In this document: one piece after another, positions 1-12,600 of the stretch | How the letters are laid out: each line of letters opens with the position of its first letter | Position numbering within the stretch: position 1 is the stretch's first letter | Assembly: GCA_964017145.1 (NCBI GenBank) | Contig: OZ024843.1 | Coordinates: 2,905,001 to 2,969,000, forward strand | Direction of reading: 5' to 3' | From: Agrocybe praecox | Taxonomy: Eukaryota > Basidiomycota > Agaricomycetes > Agaricales > Agrocybaceae | Length of the DNA stretch: 64,000 nt | Made by a program: the position numbers and the translations under genes | Notes under the pieces: model-generated | What the model was told of the DNA's origin: nothing | The model's input: the letters and a program-made list of their open reading frames with translations, nothing else | Database searches by the model: none

Positions 1-1097
1 CCACGTCATCGGAAGAGGCAGAAGGGGAAGAATCTTGTTTGGCATCCTTGTGATAATCCCTGAAAGAGTGTATTGACGCGCCGACGCTGGTGTGGACAAT
101 GACCTTGAAGAGGGATAGGGCGGTGCACACTGTGTATGTGTGAAGGCTGAGGGTCGGAGACGCGGCGAGGAGACAGTTCATGACATTGTAAGGGTATGGT
201 GCGAGACGGATAAGGAATAGGAGTTTAGGGCGCTTCTCGATTGCGCGAACGACGCGGTGAATGGTGGTGCATGATACGAGCCATGACTCGATTGATGAGC
301 GGAAACAGTGTCGAGAAACGAGAAAGACGGCGAGGGCACCAGTAAGAGCTGCAAAGTAGGATATCAGGGCGCCTGTCCATGCACCAAAAGTATATCCAGA
401 GAGAATGATGAGTGTCGAGTAAAGGGGAATCGGGGCTGGGGTAAATGAGTACAATGAAAATTAGAGAATAGATGGCAACGTACGAATAGTAGTGAGGAAG
501 ATGAGGCCAAACATAACTGCATGGCCGTACTGTTCATCCACACGTAACCAAAGAGAGAGATCATCGAGAACTATAGGGAATTTTAAGACGCGGATCAGAG
601 ACATAAAAGTAGAAGGACGTACAAGTGAACAGTTCCGTTCGATATAGTGCTATAGCAACGACAAATGCGAGACTGCTTATAGCGTACATGATGAGTGGAA
701 GCCAGGGGCGCATGGTGGACACGATTCCATGGCCAACAGGGGGATATGTGTGCGTTGGTAACGAGATGGGCGACGATGGCTGGCGCAGAAAACGCGAGGA
801 AGGAGAGCGCAAAGAGTATGGATGGACAGTGTTCTGGGCTGAATGAGCATGTGCATAGTAAGGTGTCCATGGCGTCCAATGTGCGCTGGGGTAACCTCCT
901 GACTGTGATGTATGCGGGTGGAGGTAGTCGCTGTCGTTCCTTGAGGGCTGTCTAGACAGCGATGTGGGGCGTTTCTTACGGTGTTCGCGCGTCGTCGAAG
1001 ACTTTTCGTCGACAATCTCGTCTGCATCCTGAGCAAGACTGATGTAGCGGAAAGCCTGGGTTGTCGGTGGTGACGAGCGCGGGGGTGTGTAGTCCAT
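1..1097 (-). CDS. TVP38: TVP38/TMEM64-like Golgi membrane protein (3' end outside window)
   Basis: Membrane protein of the SNARE-associated Golgi (VTT, DedA-like) family, which acts in the Golgi/endosomal membrane system. Exons on the minus strand are 1097-623, 570-484 and 435 to beyond base 1; introns 571-622 and 436-483 have GT-AG ends and keep frame. The N-terminal ~125 residues are hydrophilic and rich in Ser, Pro and Arg. A first membrane segment follows, then the VTT core with PPIPLYSTLIILSGY, a Gly-rich YTFGAWTGA stretch, and the family-typical FLIRLAPYPYNVMN segment. The start is the ATG at 1097; an upstream in-frame extension exists but looks like leader sequence. The stop lies outside the window, so the acidic C-terminal tail is incomplete. 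The family assignment is firm; orthology to yeast TVP38 rather than another family member is inferred. Confidence 0.85.
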
Positions 1098-1343
1098 CTT
1101 TTTTCTTCTCAAAAGCCCGACCTGGGGTGTAAAGAGAAAAGGATAGAAGGAGGCGGTGTAGGAGTAACAGAAGAAGAAAAGGCACCAGGTCACACGCCAA
1201 GGTAACTCTTTCTCTTTCTCCTCCCTGGTCCGAGACTCAACAAGGTGACATTCCCCGTAAGCCGGTGCCCGTGAGCGCTGGCCTATGTCTACCTGGCAAA
1301 CGTTTGCATGTACCTTTCAGCTGACTTGCTACATTATCACAGG

Positions 1344-2206
1344 ATGTCGTCGCGTTATCTCCTTCGGAATCACACTACATTGACTACAAGCGTGCTCCCC
1401 AGCGCCAGAAGACTCTTCAGTGCATCTTTTACGCGCCGCAGCAGCACTGAGCAACAACAACACTACCGTGATTCTCCGCTCAAAAAACAACCGTCAGCCC
1501 ATGCTCAACTATACAGCAACGTCCTGCCAGCTATGGTCCCTATATTTCTTCTAGGGTCGACTATATTCTTGGTTCGTACTATCCTTTCATTCATTCTAGG
1601 TTCTATCTTTGCTTTCAATATCAATTCCTCTTTTTCATATGCTATATCCATCGATCTGCCCTCTTGCTCTTTTCTTTGTTTCTATGCGCTCCAACATATC
1701 TCTCTACCCGCTCCAAACCGTCGCTCCACCGAAAGAAAAAAAAACAAAATGCGTCATCGTATATTTTTTTTCTATCAACGACAATGATATCATATCCGTC
1801 ACATTCTTATCATGGGCCACGTAGGCCAAAGTTGAAAGCATGGCTTCTTTCTCAAAATACTTTCCTAGTATCCTTTTCGGTCTGTTTCCTTCTGACGCTA
1901 TTTCAAAACCATACTTTTTTCTCTTCTTATCTATTAATTGCCGCCATCGAACGTTCTAATTAATCTTCCACCATCCCTTTATCGTGAATTATTTAGGGCC
2001 TACAATTAACACAACTGACATTATCGCACGACAAGTTCATCCAAGAGTCGACTCTGCGCATCGGGGAGCTCGAAGCTGAGATCGAGCAACTGCAGGCGCA
2101 ACGCGCCGCCACTGCTCCGACTACTACTGCTGGTGCTACCACTTCTAGCCCCGACGCTACAGCTAATACTAACACTAGCACGAAATCCCGCTGGGCATTC
2201 TGGTGA
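1344..2206 (+). CDS. Small predicted mitochondrial membrane protein, function unknown
   Basis: A 145-residue protein is encoded by exons 1344-1571 and 1997-2206. The intron of 425 nt is unusually long for this locus but has GT-AG ends and phase 0. The N-terminus is rich in Arg, Ser and Thr with almost no acids, and carries an RRLFSASF segment like a mitochondrial presequence. One hydrophobic helix follows (VPIFLLGSTIFL, continuing across the splice). Then come a helical, heptad-like stretch (ELEAEIEQLQAQ), a Thr/Ala-rich spacer and a C-terminal KSRWAFW. The splice joins a membrane helix to an amphipathic helix without a break, which supports the model. I do not know a function. The layout suggests a single-span inner-membrane protein, but this is inference from composition. 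Confidence 0.6.
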
Positions 2207-3785
2207 AAGTAACAGTAAAGAAAAAATCTTATAGTATCTGATGAATGATTGGTTTATCGTACGCTCTTCGGTTCAGCCACCACCACCAACTTATGCCAAT
2301 CCGTATTTACGTACGTACGTGAAACAAAATATAATAGCATTAAAACTTATGGATTTGTGTATAAGTACATATACATGGCATGATCTATGGCATGACATGA
2401 TGCACGACGTCGGATTAGGACACATGTGAGCAGTGGGCGCTAGTAGTATCGTGATCCAAACGTATCAGAATAGCGCCCGCACCCGTCCATATTCAACCCT
2501 AAGACATTCCTTCAGTCCTTCAGGCGAACCTGCGTCAGTGTATTTATTTATTTATTTATTCTATGTATTGAATATCACTCTGCACCTATCATCACTTTGC
2601 ACTCCAACAGGCTCGCGGTACCGAGGAAAAGGGAAGGGACGGGAAAACAATTCGTATCAGACTTCCGACCGCAGTCCTCTTTCTACACCGAGTCTAAGTC
2701 GGCGTCGACAACCATCGACGGCGACCTGTCACCTCGCCTCACCTCATGCCAGCTCAATCGCGTATCGCGTATCACCATGTTTATGCCCATCGTGTTGACG
2801 ACGGTACATCGTACATCATACAGACGTGCATGTGTACTTACATCTTAGGCTACATAGAACGCTAGATATTTATATAAATATTGTATATGATCTATAAACT
2901 TAAAACATGCAACGACAACGACCGGGCTGCGCATTACAGGGAGGGAAAAAGCTTGGGAAGGCGAGCGTAAACCGTTGGTTTACTCTTCCTGGCTTCAAGT
3001 TCTAGCAGGCTAGCTCAAATCCTCCAGACTCCCACCTCCCACTGGGTGAACGAGTCAAAGAAGCAGAAAAAGTTATTTATTCTCCAGATTTAATTATAGC
3101 CTTTCTCAAACATAACTACTTATAACTTGTTTCCAACTTCTACATATGCATCAACGGGCCGGGTAGGTAGGTAGTAAGGTAGGTAGGTACTAGTCGGGAA
3201 GTCGGGTACTTGGAAGTAAATAATTGAAAGATGAAATTGAGATATACGCATGTACTATATGACGGATACTTGGAAGCAAGCAAGGAGAAAAAAACAATCT
3301 GGAAGCCTGAAAAAGGAGAAGGGATTATGGTAGTATAAAGCAGAAAGATACTAAATACCAAATAGTCCTTGGGCATCAAAAAATAAAAAAGGTAAGCAGG
3401 TGGGTAGGTAGGGTAGGTATCGAAGGCGAATCGACTGATAAGCGAGCGAAACCGCCGGTTACGAGTAGCTAGCACCAATTATATCTGCACCGAAGAGGAG
3501 TCGTCGTCGTCGTAGGGTCAGTCGGACCCGTCGAAGGAGTGTGCTCGTGTCCACCGAGATGACATGACATGAGCGCGCTACTCAATCACACACGAGTGCT
3601 TCGCTTCGAGCTTCGAGCCCTGGAGAATATGTGTAACGTAACAAAAACAGATGGTAGCGAGAACAACAGTAACGTGATGGTAAGTATCGGACGGGTGGTG
3701 GTGGTGGTGGTGATGATGGGTGAGTAAGTGATGTCGACGCCGAAAGTTATTTAACACAACAACAAGCGAGAAGCGACATCATCAA
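2207..3785. other. Gene-free stretch with short tandem repeats
   Basis: No coding exon could be supported here. Visible features are low-complexity tracts: a TTTA run near 2541-2561, GGTA runs near 3160-3190 and 3400-3420, and a GGT run near 3694-3711 just beyond the PEX11 stop. A minus-strand open frame at 3140-3478 runs through these repeats and shows no domain. The stretch probably holds the 3' ends of the two convergent flanking genes. Confidence 0.5.
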
Positions 3786-5597
3786 TCATGACAATGATGC
3801 CGAAGAAGTAGTCAAAAGGGTCTTGAGAAGCGTGTTCTTGTGTCGATCGTAGAGCTTCGCAGAGCTGAAAAGATAGATAGATAGATGGCAAAGGCGTCAG
3901 TGATAGGCGGCTAGATCAACGCAACGGATGTGAAGGGAAGAAGGAAAAGAAATAGAAGGAGTAGGCACGGAAACGTGGATGGAAATGGAAGAAGCGGAGG
4001 TTTAAAAAATAGAAAATAGAATTAGGAAAACATAAAGGGGCAGTGGAGTAGGTGGCTGAACAAAACATACATAGCAAAGATCGGAATCGAAGCATAGATA
4101 GATAGATAATGAAGATGATATGGTAAAGAGTAGATCTTACCTCAATACAGCGGCCGAGAGACCTGCGAATGTCTTGATAGTGTCTTTCCCTCTCTTGAGA
4201 TGGAATAGGTCGTAGGCTAAAAACAGAAAGGAAACAAAAATCCACGTTAGCTTTTATTGTCCAATGTCGCCTCCCCTATTTGAATGCAAGAACAGGAGAA
4301 ACATGAAGAAATTATGTTGTTTACGCACAAACGAAAATCAAATCCATAGTAAGCTTCGCACGCGTAATTTGTAGCCAATAATCTTGACTCCTGAGTCGGG
4401 TTAGCTCTTTCTCGTCGATCTTGGTAGCTTTGGGCCTGGATTTGGCGGTGGCGCCTGACATGGATTCAGCGTACAAGCGGGATTCGACTAAAGTCAGGTC
4501 ATGGTAGGCAAACAGGAAACGTCAGTATGCGTACATCGACTTGTAAATGGCGGGAGAAATGGAATCTTGGAAGAATATGGATAGCGTACCTTCAGCTTGT
4601 AGACCTCCAATCATTTGCCTTTCTACTCCATTTTCTACTAGGCCGACAAGGGTAGCTAGGAACCAACACCAGTCGCTAAACCGCTCTGCCGTTGAGCCAA
4701 TTCGCTTCCCTAATAGACCTAACCTCGACCAAGTGGCAATATCATCCGCGACGGCGTTTGTTAATTCTAGTAGCACAGGCGGGGGTGCATACAGTAGAGT
4801 TTGGAGGAAAGGTTTCTTGATCTTGGCCGCTTTCTCGGTGGTAATTTCTGCGGAAAAAGGAACGGATTGCTGTGCGAGGATTTGGGATAGGGGGTGCAGC
4901 CAATTGAAGAGAAGGAGGAGCTTTCTATGTTTGGTAAAGAATGTTGAGTTTGGGACTTGCAAGGAGATAGAAGCGAACCTTGTGAAAGAGAACCCTGAGG
5001 CGGTGGATTGGAGGCGTTTGACAATGTTTTGTTCCCATAGCGGACGTGTTGCGCGGCGTAATAGGCTAGTGTTGACGAACGAGCTGTGGAAGATGAGCAA
5101 GACTCGTATCGAGTATTGGATGAGTTTCTGGATATCATTAGAATAAGAATGGATTGTCAATAATTATGCCGACTTACAAATGCTTTATCTCTGCCGTTAC
5201 TGGTGAGGAACATTTCTCTCCAAACGTCTTCCCGCTTGATGCTCTTCCCTAGCTCTTTCACTCTGTCCTCTTCGTGATCAATTTCAACATCTTCCACGTC
5301 GATAGCCATCTTCTCTGTCGTCACCTCTACGTCTACTTCTTCCTCTCTCTCTTTCTCTTCTAGTCTTGCGGACTGGTATATACTCGAAGATGTGGCATGG
5401 TGGCTCGTAGAGTTGACGTGTATCGAGGTGCGTGGTGTTCTTGGTGGACGCACGGATTGGGAGTTTATTTGGAATGAGCTGGTATCAAATGAAGGCTGGT
5501 AGAATTGGTTGTGTAGCTCAATATCCGCGTGCGGATTGTGCTCATGCTCATGCTCGTCATCCATTGAGAAGGGCTTTGGGAAGGAAATAGAGGACAT
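3786..5597 (-). CDS. PEX11: PEX11-family peroxisome proliferation protein
   Basis: Peroxisomal membrane peroxin that shapes and divides peroxisomes. The model has six exons: 5597-5178, 5127-4979, 4924-4590, 4487-4329, 4216-4141 and 3864-3786, giving 405 residues. All junctions are GT-AG and frame-consistent. The first ~110 residues are a polar, acidic, low-complexity region. The PEX11 domain begins near REDVWREMFLTSNGRDK, passes through a KLIQYSIRVLL helix and a CWFLATLVGLVENG membrane-like segment, and ends with the typical DLFHLKRGKDTIKT and SAKLYDRHKNTLLK motifs. The acidic leader is longer than in classical PEX11 and resembles the PEX11C-type fungal forms. The last intron (3865-4140, 276 nt) is long and has GATA-type repeats at both ends. 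An in-frame start at 5660 is possible; 5597 was preferred because the extra residues look non-coding. Confidence 0.88.
3868..4111. repeat. AGAT/CTAT microsatellites inside last PEX11 intron
   Basis: Two short tetranucleotide runs of the AGAT type lie at about 3868-3887 and 4091-4111. They sit near the two ends of the final PEX11 intron. On the coding strand both read as CTAT repeats, and the one next to the acceptor forms the pyrimidine-rich tract ahead of TTTTCAG. Confidence 0.6.
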
Positions 5598-5889
5598 TCT
5601 GGTGGTATTTCTCGAAGCTGCGTCCAGGGTATTCGGATATATCTCAAAAACCAAGTACACTGATAATGGCAGTGTAAGTTAGTGTGTTCAATTGACTGGG
5701 ACAGGCGCGCAAATTCCCCAAAACACGTGAGAGTTGCCCTTTAAGGGGCGTTGGCAAACAGCGGACCAAACAAGATAAACGCGTTCGGCGTTGTTGCCGC
5801 CTGAACTGAACTGACTCTGCCTTCTCCTGACTGACTGTGTATTTGTCTGCCTCTCTTTCCCTTCTTTCTAAAAGTACCTACGAAACGTC
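5598..5889. promoter_or_regulatory. Divergent promoter region PEX11 / dynein light chain
   Basis: This interval separates two divergent start codons and must hold both promoters. It contains one ACGCGT near 5779, a CACGTG-like box (ACACGTGAG) near 5724, and CT-rich tracts just upstream of the plus-strand start. No clear TATA box was seen. The boundaries are simply the two chosen start codons. Confidence 0.4.
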
Positions 5890-6697
5890 ATGTCTTTATC
5901 AACTCACTCTGGCCTCCGCTCACCACCACCTCGTTCGTCCGGCGCATCCTCACCACGGCCCAAATTCGACTCGGATCTATTGAAAGCGTACATGAAGAAA
6001 CTTCTCTCGTCAACCTTACAAAATAGCATATGGCCCGAATCGAAAGAGAGAGATAAACTGAAGCAGTGGATGAAGGAACTGGGGGAAAGAGTCAAGGAAC
6101 GGATGCTGGAGATTCAGCCACGCGGTTTGTGAGTTACGTTTTCTATTCGACTCGTGTAGGTCGCGCGTTGGATGATGCTTGTAGGCAGAGAGGTGTTGTG
6201 ATATTAAACGCGTCGTTTCACCGTTGATTTCTTCTTAAGCCCTGCTAATTATGAGTGCCTTTTATTTATATAGCAAATACGTCGTGTTAACACAAATTAG
6301 TGAAAACCGGGGTCAGGGCGGCAGGTTAGATGCTCCTCGATCAGTGTGCCTGCTGAGAAACATTGGCTCATTTGATATCTTCTATTTCGAAATTCCAGGG
6401 CAGATATTGTGTGTCATTGGGAGGATAGCGATGTCGTCGCGCAGGAGATGTACTACAATGCAAGTACCACCCATCATTTCTGACTCTTTTCCTTCCTTTT
6501 TATCGCATGTTATTGTCACTTGCTCGCGTAACTTACGACGGCTAACGCGCAGGCATCACGCGTGTCTAGTCTCTGCCATCCATTGACAATGATCAATGTG
6601 CGATCTTTCACACGTAAAAACATCATATTGACATTGTCTATTATATTTTCTATAGGACTCTCTGATCTGCGTGTGTATAGCTCTTGCCATTACATGA
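5890..6697 (+). CDS. Tctex-1 type dynein light chain
   Basis: Light chain of cytoplasmic dynein of the Tctex-1 (DYNLT) family. Exons 5890-6128, 6274-6324, 6399-6459 and 6656-6697 give a protein of 130 residues. It starts with a Ser/Pro-rich leader, then a helix-rich part (LLKAYMKKLLSSTLQ), then the beta-strand core KYVVLTQISENRGQGGR, CHWEDSDVVAQEMYYN and SLICVCIALAI. Ending directly after this last strand is normal for the family. The third intron (6460-6655) begins with GCAAGT instead of GT and ends TATAG. No GT donor keeps the frame, so a GC-AG intron is the best reading. It shares a promoter region with divergent PEX11. The family is recognised with confidence from the core motifs. Confidence 0.87.
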
Positions 6698-9600
6698 CAC
6701 TACCACCTCCAACCTCACGACGCACGCACGCATGGACTACCTATACCGTATTTCCGGAGATACCCTCTTTCTATTCCCATTTCACCCTCTTTTCTTTGCT
6801 ACATTTATCTTTATGCTTTTCTCTGGAATTTCTAGTGCATTCTATTCAAAGCGTCTATTGCTTTACGTCTGCGTCCGAATGACTGGATTCAAGCCCGAGC
6901 TAAGGGTCACGATGGCCGCCGATTCAAGTTCAAGTTGAGAACAGTGTTCTGCCGTGCCGCTCGGTGCTCATGATATACGGGTACTTGCGTTGCCCCTCTT
7001 CCTTCTCTTCTTTCTTTATTACATCCTTCTTCTTCTCGCCATGCTATTTTCCGGCTTTGCCTTGGCCTTCTATTTCTTTTCTTATGCCAGTGTCCTTGCT
7101 TTTCACCGTTGATCTTCCGGGTGGCTATTCCACGCTCTTTTTATAGGGCTTAAACTTCTGCCGCAGAGGCACCGCGGTTACTCTCGTTGAGTATCTATAT
7201 GTACTATCTATTGTCAGGTCCTTTCAGGCCCAAGGGATCTGCCGACATTGACATGGGCACGAATGATGAGGTATTCTGGGGCACGGGAACGACGCGAAAA
7301 GGTTGGAAGACACGATACCTTTTTTTATCCGTGTCTGGTGTGATGGTATTGCACCAAAAACCATTGGTGGTTTTCCCATATGGATTTTGCCGTGTTTGTC
7401 TGGATGTTTAGCAGTGGGCTCTTTTTTCTCAGGAGGAAGTCAAAAGAAGGAAGCTTTGCCTATCTACCTACCTACTTGACGGAAGAAGAAGAACTTGAGA
7501 AGCAATAAGGGTTTGTGGGGTGTCGATTTCGGGTATGCATAAAAATGGCAGCACTCAGCCTTTGGGAACCGAGGCGACAGCATCAATCGGCTATCTGTTC
7601 TGGCCTATGTGCCATCTGGACTCTGCTGGGCCTTTGTCCACTGCATGGTATGATTTCAAAACAATGAGATGGATAGCATAGTTGGCTGCCGGGGGCCTAC
7701 CACTGATTGACGGGGTGACTGGGTGATTTGCTACCTCGCGTGCGCAGGAGTTGGGTCTGTTAGGTGCGAGACGTTGGATTGGCTGGCAGTTCAGTAGATC
7801 CGAAGAAAGCAGGGTAGATTAAGATACTGCAGACTTCAGGAGAGACAAGCAGTCAGATAGGCAGGCAGACAAAATTGTGATTTGTTCTATTTATTTTATT
7901 CTCGACTGGATTCTGATATGATTCCTTTTCGTCTCTGGCAGATTATAAGGCATTCCTTATCTAAAACCCGTTGGGGGCGTCAACCACGCAAAGATGATCA
8001 GATTTGCAGGATGGCAGACGTTGGGCATCATATCATATCATATCAGAGAGCGTTATCAGAAAACCCGGTACTTTCTAGCCGCCTGATCTTACTCTGTGCA
8101 TAGTTGTTAATCTTTTTCAAGGCTCTGTCGCTCATCGCTCAAGTTATTAAAACTTTGAATAAACAACAAAAACCGCGGAGTCGCACAATGGATATGATCC
8201 AATAGATTGGATTTTAGGACCTCTCTCTCCGAGAGACGGACGGACGTACAAAAACGTACAAACGCCACCCCCATACTTGATGTTAAACAAGATGCGCGGG
8301 TGTTTGGACGAGAATAGACGGTAAAGGGTGAGAAATCGGGAAGGATTGACACTCACGGTGTCTATTTATTGCCTCTCTGCCTATGATTCAGTCAGAAACA
8401 TTGAATGCAAGGACCTCTTGACCACCCTTTCTCTTCCTTTTCTAGATATCCGGAATGACATTGATCTATCTGTCTATCTAAATAGATAGATGATGTTTGA
8501 AAGGACCTTTCTCTACAGAAGCTCCTAAGAATAGGCTTGCTATGCGATATGATGCGATATGAATATGGGACACAATACGTATGTACGTACGGCGTATTTT
8601 TTCCCAATGGGAGGGAGCGCGGTGCCGTACTGTACAGTGCGTACGGCAGTTATTACAGTTTAATATTGGTTTGGCTGACCGAATGAAAGGTTTATGCAGT
8701 CCGTTTATGTCTAGGTCAAATAGTGCAGCGCCAGACATATTTTTATCGTGACTTGAAGGGGGGGAAGAGTAGTTCGGCCGTTTGCTCGCTCGCTATTGAC
8801 ATCAAAGTGGCATCACTACCACCACCATCATATTCAATTCAGTACGTGCAATGCCGCTTGAACGACGCTCATGGTTAACGAGTTGATCTCTATAGGCAAG
8901 TTTAGCTCTGTCCGTTTATTCCAGTCCATATTGCTTTATTTCGGTCACTACAAGTTCGGGCGTTGGCGAACACTACGTTTGACCCCGTACAAGAGTCTTT
9001 TATAGGCTGGGGCGCCGAGTGCGCATTTTGGCCGTCTATTCAATGGAAATTTATTTATCGCTCTTCAACGCTCCTTCACTTCGGAGTAACTCTGGATTTC
9101 AAAGTTTGCAAGGGAAATTGTGCTATTTATTTTTCAATCGCGACGGGATAAGAGTCACACACACCCGCAACCGCGAAACGCTAGGAATTGAATGTGGTGA
9201 GTAATTGTTTTTTTATAGGTTTTTCAAAGGATATCGTGTGGTCATGCTCGCTGACTTGAGCTAGAGGGAATATGCTTCGTGGGTGCTTCGTCGGCACCGC
9301 CACTTGCAATTGTGGCGCCAGTGCCCTGGACTACTCCTTGGCAAGAACTGTCGAGTTCGACCATGACAAACCTTTCGTTCGGTAGAAGGAGTTTCGAGAA
9401 GGCGGCAAAACAGTCGTAAAGCTTCGTGAACATATCGATCGGGGTACCGTACTAGTAGTATCAAACATCAACCACCGTTATTTCCTCCTTTGGACGCTTT
9501 CCAAGGAGATATATCGCGTCAATCAATCTGTGAATTGAATAAACGAGATATTACTGGTTCTTTGACACATGTTTTATTTTTTGCTACCTTTCCACCTCGT

Positions 9601-12600
9601 CCATGGCTCGATTTATTCGTGTGCAGCTGACCACCGTCTTTCACCGTCCGAATTATTTGCATCGGACCGTTTTCAACATTCGGGGAATCTATAGTAAAGC
9701 AAATGACCGTTTTTTACACAACACCCGATGGTCGAACGATTGAATCATCTTATCGCTCTTATGTTTCGTTCGGTTATTACTTGCATTACTTATGGCGAAC
9801 TGATCGTGTGCATCCGACTCTCGTCGAGCATGCGGTTCTCATCACCTTTCTTAGTTTGTGGCATGGAGACTCGTTATTTTCTACCGTTGGACGATTTAAT
9901 TCATGTGTTTTTGCTCTTAACTGGGGTACGGGGTCCGCTCTACATATCCAGGATATCCTGGAGTTTCGGAAGAAGTTTACATAGTATGATCAGCATTGGC
10001 AATTATAACAAGGTTTGTATTGGACGCGTATATCCTCCAATGCGACTCCAGTGTTACCATAAGGTTTGGATAACTCGGGATCCGACCTATCGCCAACAAC
10101 GTTTCGTCTCGTCATCGCGCGAAGGACCAAATGTAGACGGGCACATAAACACTGCCAGCGCTATAACGTTCAAAGCTAGCACTCCCGCCGGTGATGGACA
10201 CAATGCAGTAGAAGTGACGGGAACCGATTAATGGCACAATATCGTCATATATGACAGAATTGGCTTAGTATTATCGAGGCATTTCGGAGCGTCTATTCGA
10301 AGGTGAGGTTTCACGACCTAATCTCGGCAACAGACGCCGGGGGAAAACGAGCTTTTAGGGGACTTGTCGGTGATGATGGTAAAGGAAAATTTAATCTTTT
10401 TGATTTGTATTATCTTATCTATAAATGTTACATAGGGTTAGGGTTAGGACCCCGGAGAGTCGAAAAAAAAGCCTGCCCAGCCAGAGTGGCCGAAGCAGGA
10501 CAGGGAAATATTGAGACGGTGCATGAGCCTGAGCCCATACAAGCCGCAGACACCCTCTGAGGACAAGGTCGCCGTGCTATGGAGGATTTCCACGGCCCAC
10601 AAACCCAGGTAGGTGAAGGGATTTATGCCATCAAGGTAAGTATGAGTTGTTCAAATGTCCCACCCTCCATTATATACCGCCCAAGGTGTGCACGGACCAC
10701 ATGTCACGTGCTCTCGTGTACATCAATTCGGCTTCCTCGCGCGACGCGCTGATCCTGCAGAAGGAGATATCATCCTTGCTTGTTTCGTCCTTCTGTGTTA
10801 GTGGTTCATTAATATCCTCTTAGTCGACCAGTGGACGCGTCATTATTGAAATATTCTTTGCGTGGCACGCATCAAGATTCAGAATACTGGGCTATCGGTC
10901 AAAGTCTTCCCAGGTTATGGCGAACATTTTCGAGACTTACACGATCTCAGAGTCTCTTTCCTCGGGTCTTCTTTGCTGTGCTTCGAAGACGCTAATTCCA
11001 CTCGTCGATTCACTAACCGTCGATGGCGTCTGCAACACGAACCGCGTTAACTCCCAAGCTCCAGAAGAACGCTTTGCACGATCGAGTGGGCTCCGTTTAG
11101 ATGACTTATCTTCCAGGTTCCGTTTTTAGTGATTTGTATGTTTTATGATGCTAATCAACGGCCGTCTATAAGACTTTTTTGCCCACGAAAACGACAATAT
11201 CGGAGGTTAAAGTAGTACCTAAACCTAACTGCTTTTGGGAAAGAGTCTTGAATCCTTTATTTGTGAGTATGTATAAACTTGACCTATGTCATTTCTGTGT
11301 ACTATCTATTTACTTACTTAATCTTCTCCATTCGCCAGACAGGACACCATGATCCTCCAATTAATGTGAAATGACCCCGTATCTCTTCGTTTGTACGTGT
11401 CTTGCTAAGAATAACTCTTTGGTTATCTGCTGACTCGGCCTAAAAGTCCTCGTCTCCTCCCTTGTGATCGCTATCTTGGAGCAGTCGACGCAGGCTAGCA
11501 TATCAAAATATGTACCCAGGTGCCACTCTGCTCCAGTATCCTCCCAGGGAAAAAAACGCGGCTATTTAGTTCTCTCTTCGTCCTTGACGAGATTAGGCCT
11601 GCGAGCAGCCGCAATCTCAGTCTCTCCGCTATGAACGCGTATTTGGTGATCATTTTCTGCTAGCCTTTGCGGGAATATGTTCAAGCTGCTATTGCCTCCA
11701 GAAAGACGTCCATCTCTTGCTCTATGGAACGCAATATTTTTGTTTAGTTGCCGAGTACAACCCATATGTCGGCTTTGCCTACTTTAGCTTACTTTAAGAC
11801 TTTATTTCAAGATATGATAATCCCAGGTCAGGCAGTCCGTGCGAAAGCTTTGCAAGGTGCGTTTTGCAAATAGTCTCGTCTGATATAAAATTTAATATCT
11901 AACGTATTAACGGAATTGGTTCCTTCTGTATAGAACACCGCATCTCTATCCGCTCTGCTAGGCAAATCAGTCAAAACCAACGGATGACAGATCTCTATTA
12001 TTTCTCTCAAGCTTTATGAATGATGTTATCGAAAATTATAACATACAATATAGCCCTCTCCTGGAGTCTGGATTTTTTTCCCTCGCGGTCTTATTTGTGG
12101 CTACGGACAGCTGCAACTGAAGTACTAGTCATAAATGGTGCAAATCGGAAAAACGATCAGAAGCCAGGAAGTTGGAACAATGAGAGACCTATTTTTATGG
12201 CCAGTGTGTTCTTTACGTCTTCCAAAAACCTAAAGTAGATGCTTTGATCAAAGTCTAACAAGGTGAATAATCCATGTTTGTATGTAAGCCCATGTTATCA
12301 TCTTGCTAATGTCAGCCATGGGCCCGTTATGTTACGACAGCTAGTTCAGTGGTCGCGTAAGTTTTTTTTTCTCATCACATTCCGTTCAATCGGAGCTCAT
12401 AGTTCAATTACAGACTTTGTACGTCAACGTACACATTGTATTCACACCGTGATTAGACCTGATTATCGATATCTTCGTTGTCCTAGCCCGTGATACGCAT
12501 GCCCCATTATTACTCTCGTCCCGGGCAAGATTGCATTGCTTTGAACGGGCGCATTCTGTTAACCATCGACCATATCCGTATTCCTTTTTTCATTGGAATA

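Noticed and set aside
3140..3478. Minus-strand open frame of 112 codons
   Set aside because: It runs through GGTA-type repeats, has Tyr/Pro/Ser/Phe-rich low complexity and no domain or splice partner.
9703..10231. Two overlapping plus-strand open frames in the gene desert
   Set aside because: Two frames are equally open over the same bases, neither shows a domain, and neither connects to other exons.
10433..10448. TTAGGG-like motif as evidence of a telomere
   Set aside because: Fewer than three units, flanked by ordinary sequence on both sides, so it is not a chromosome end.
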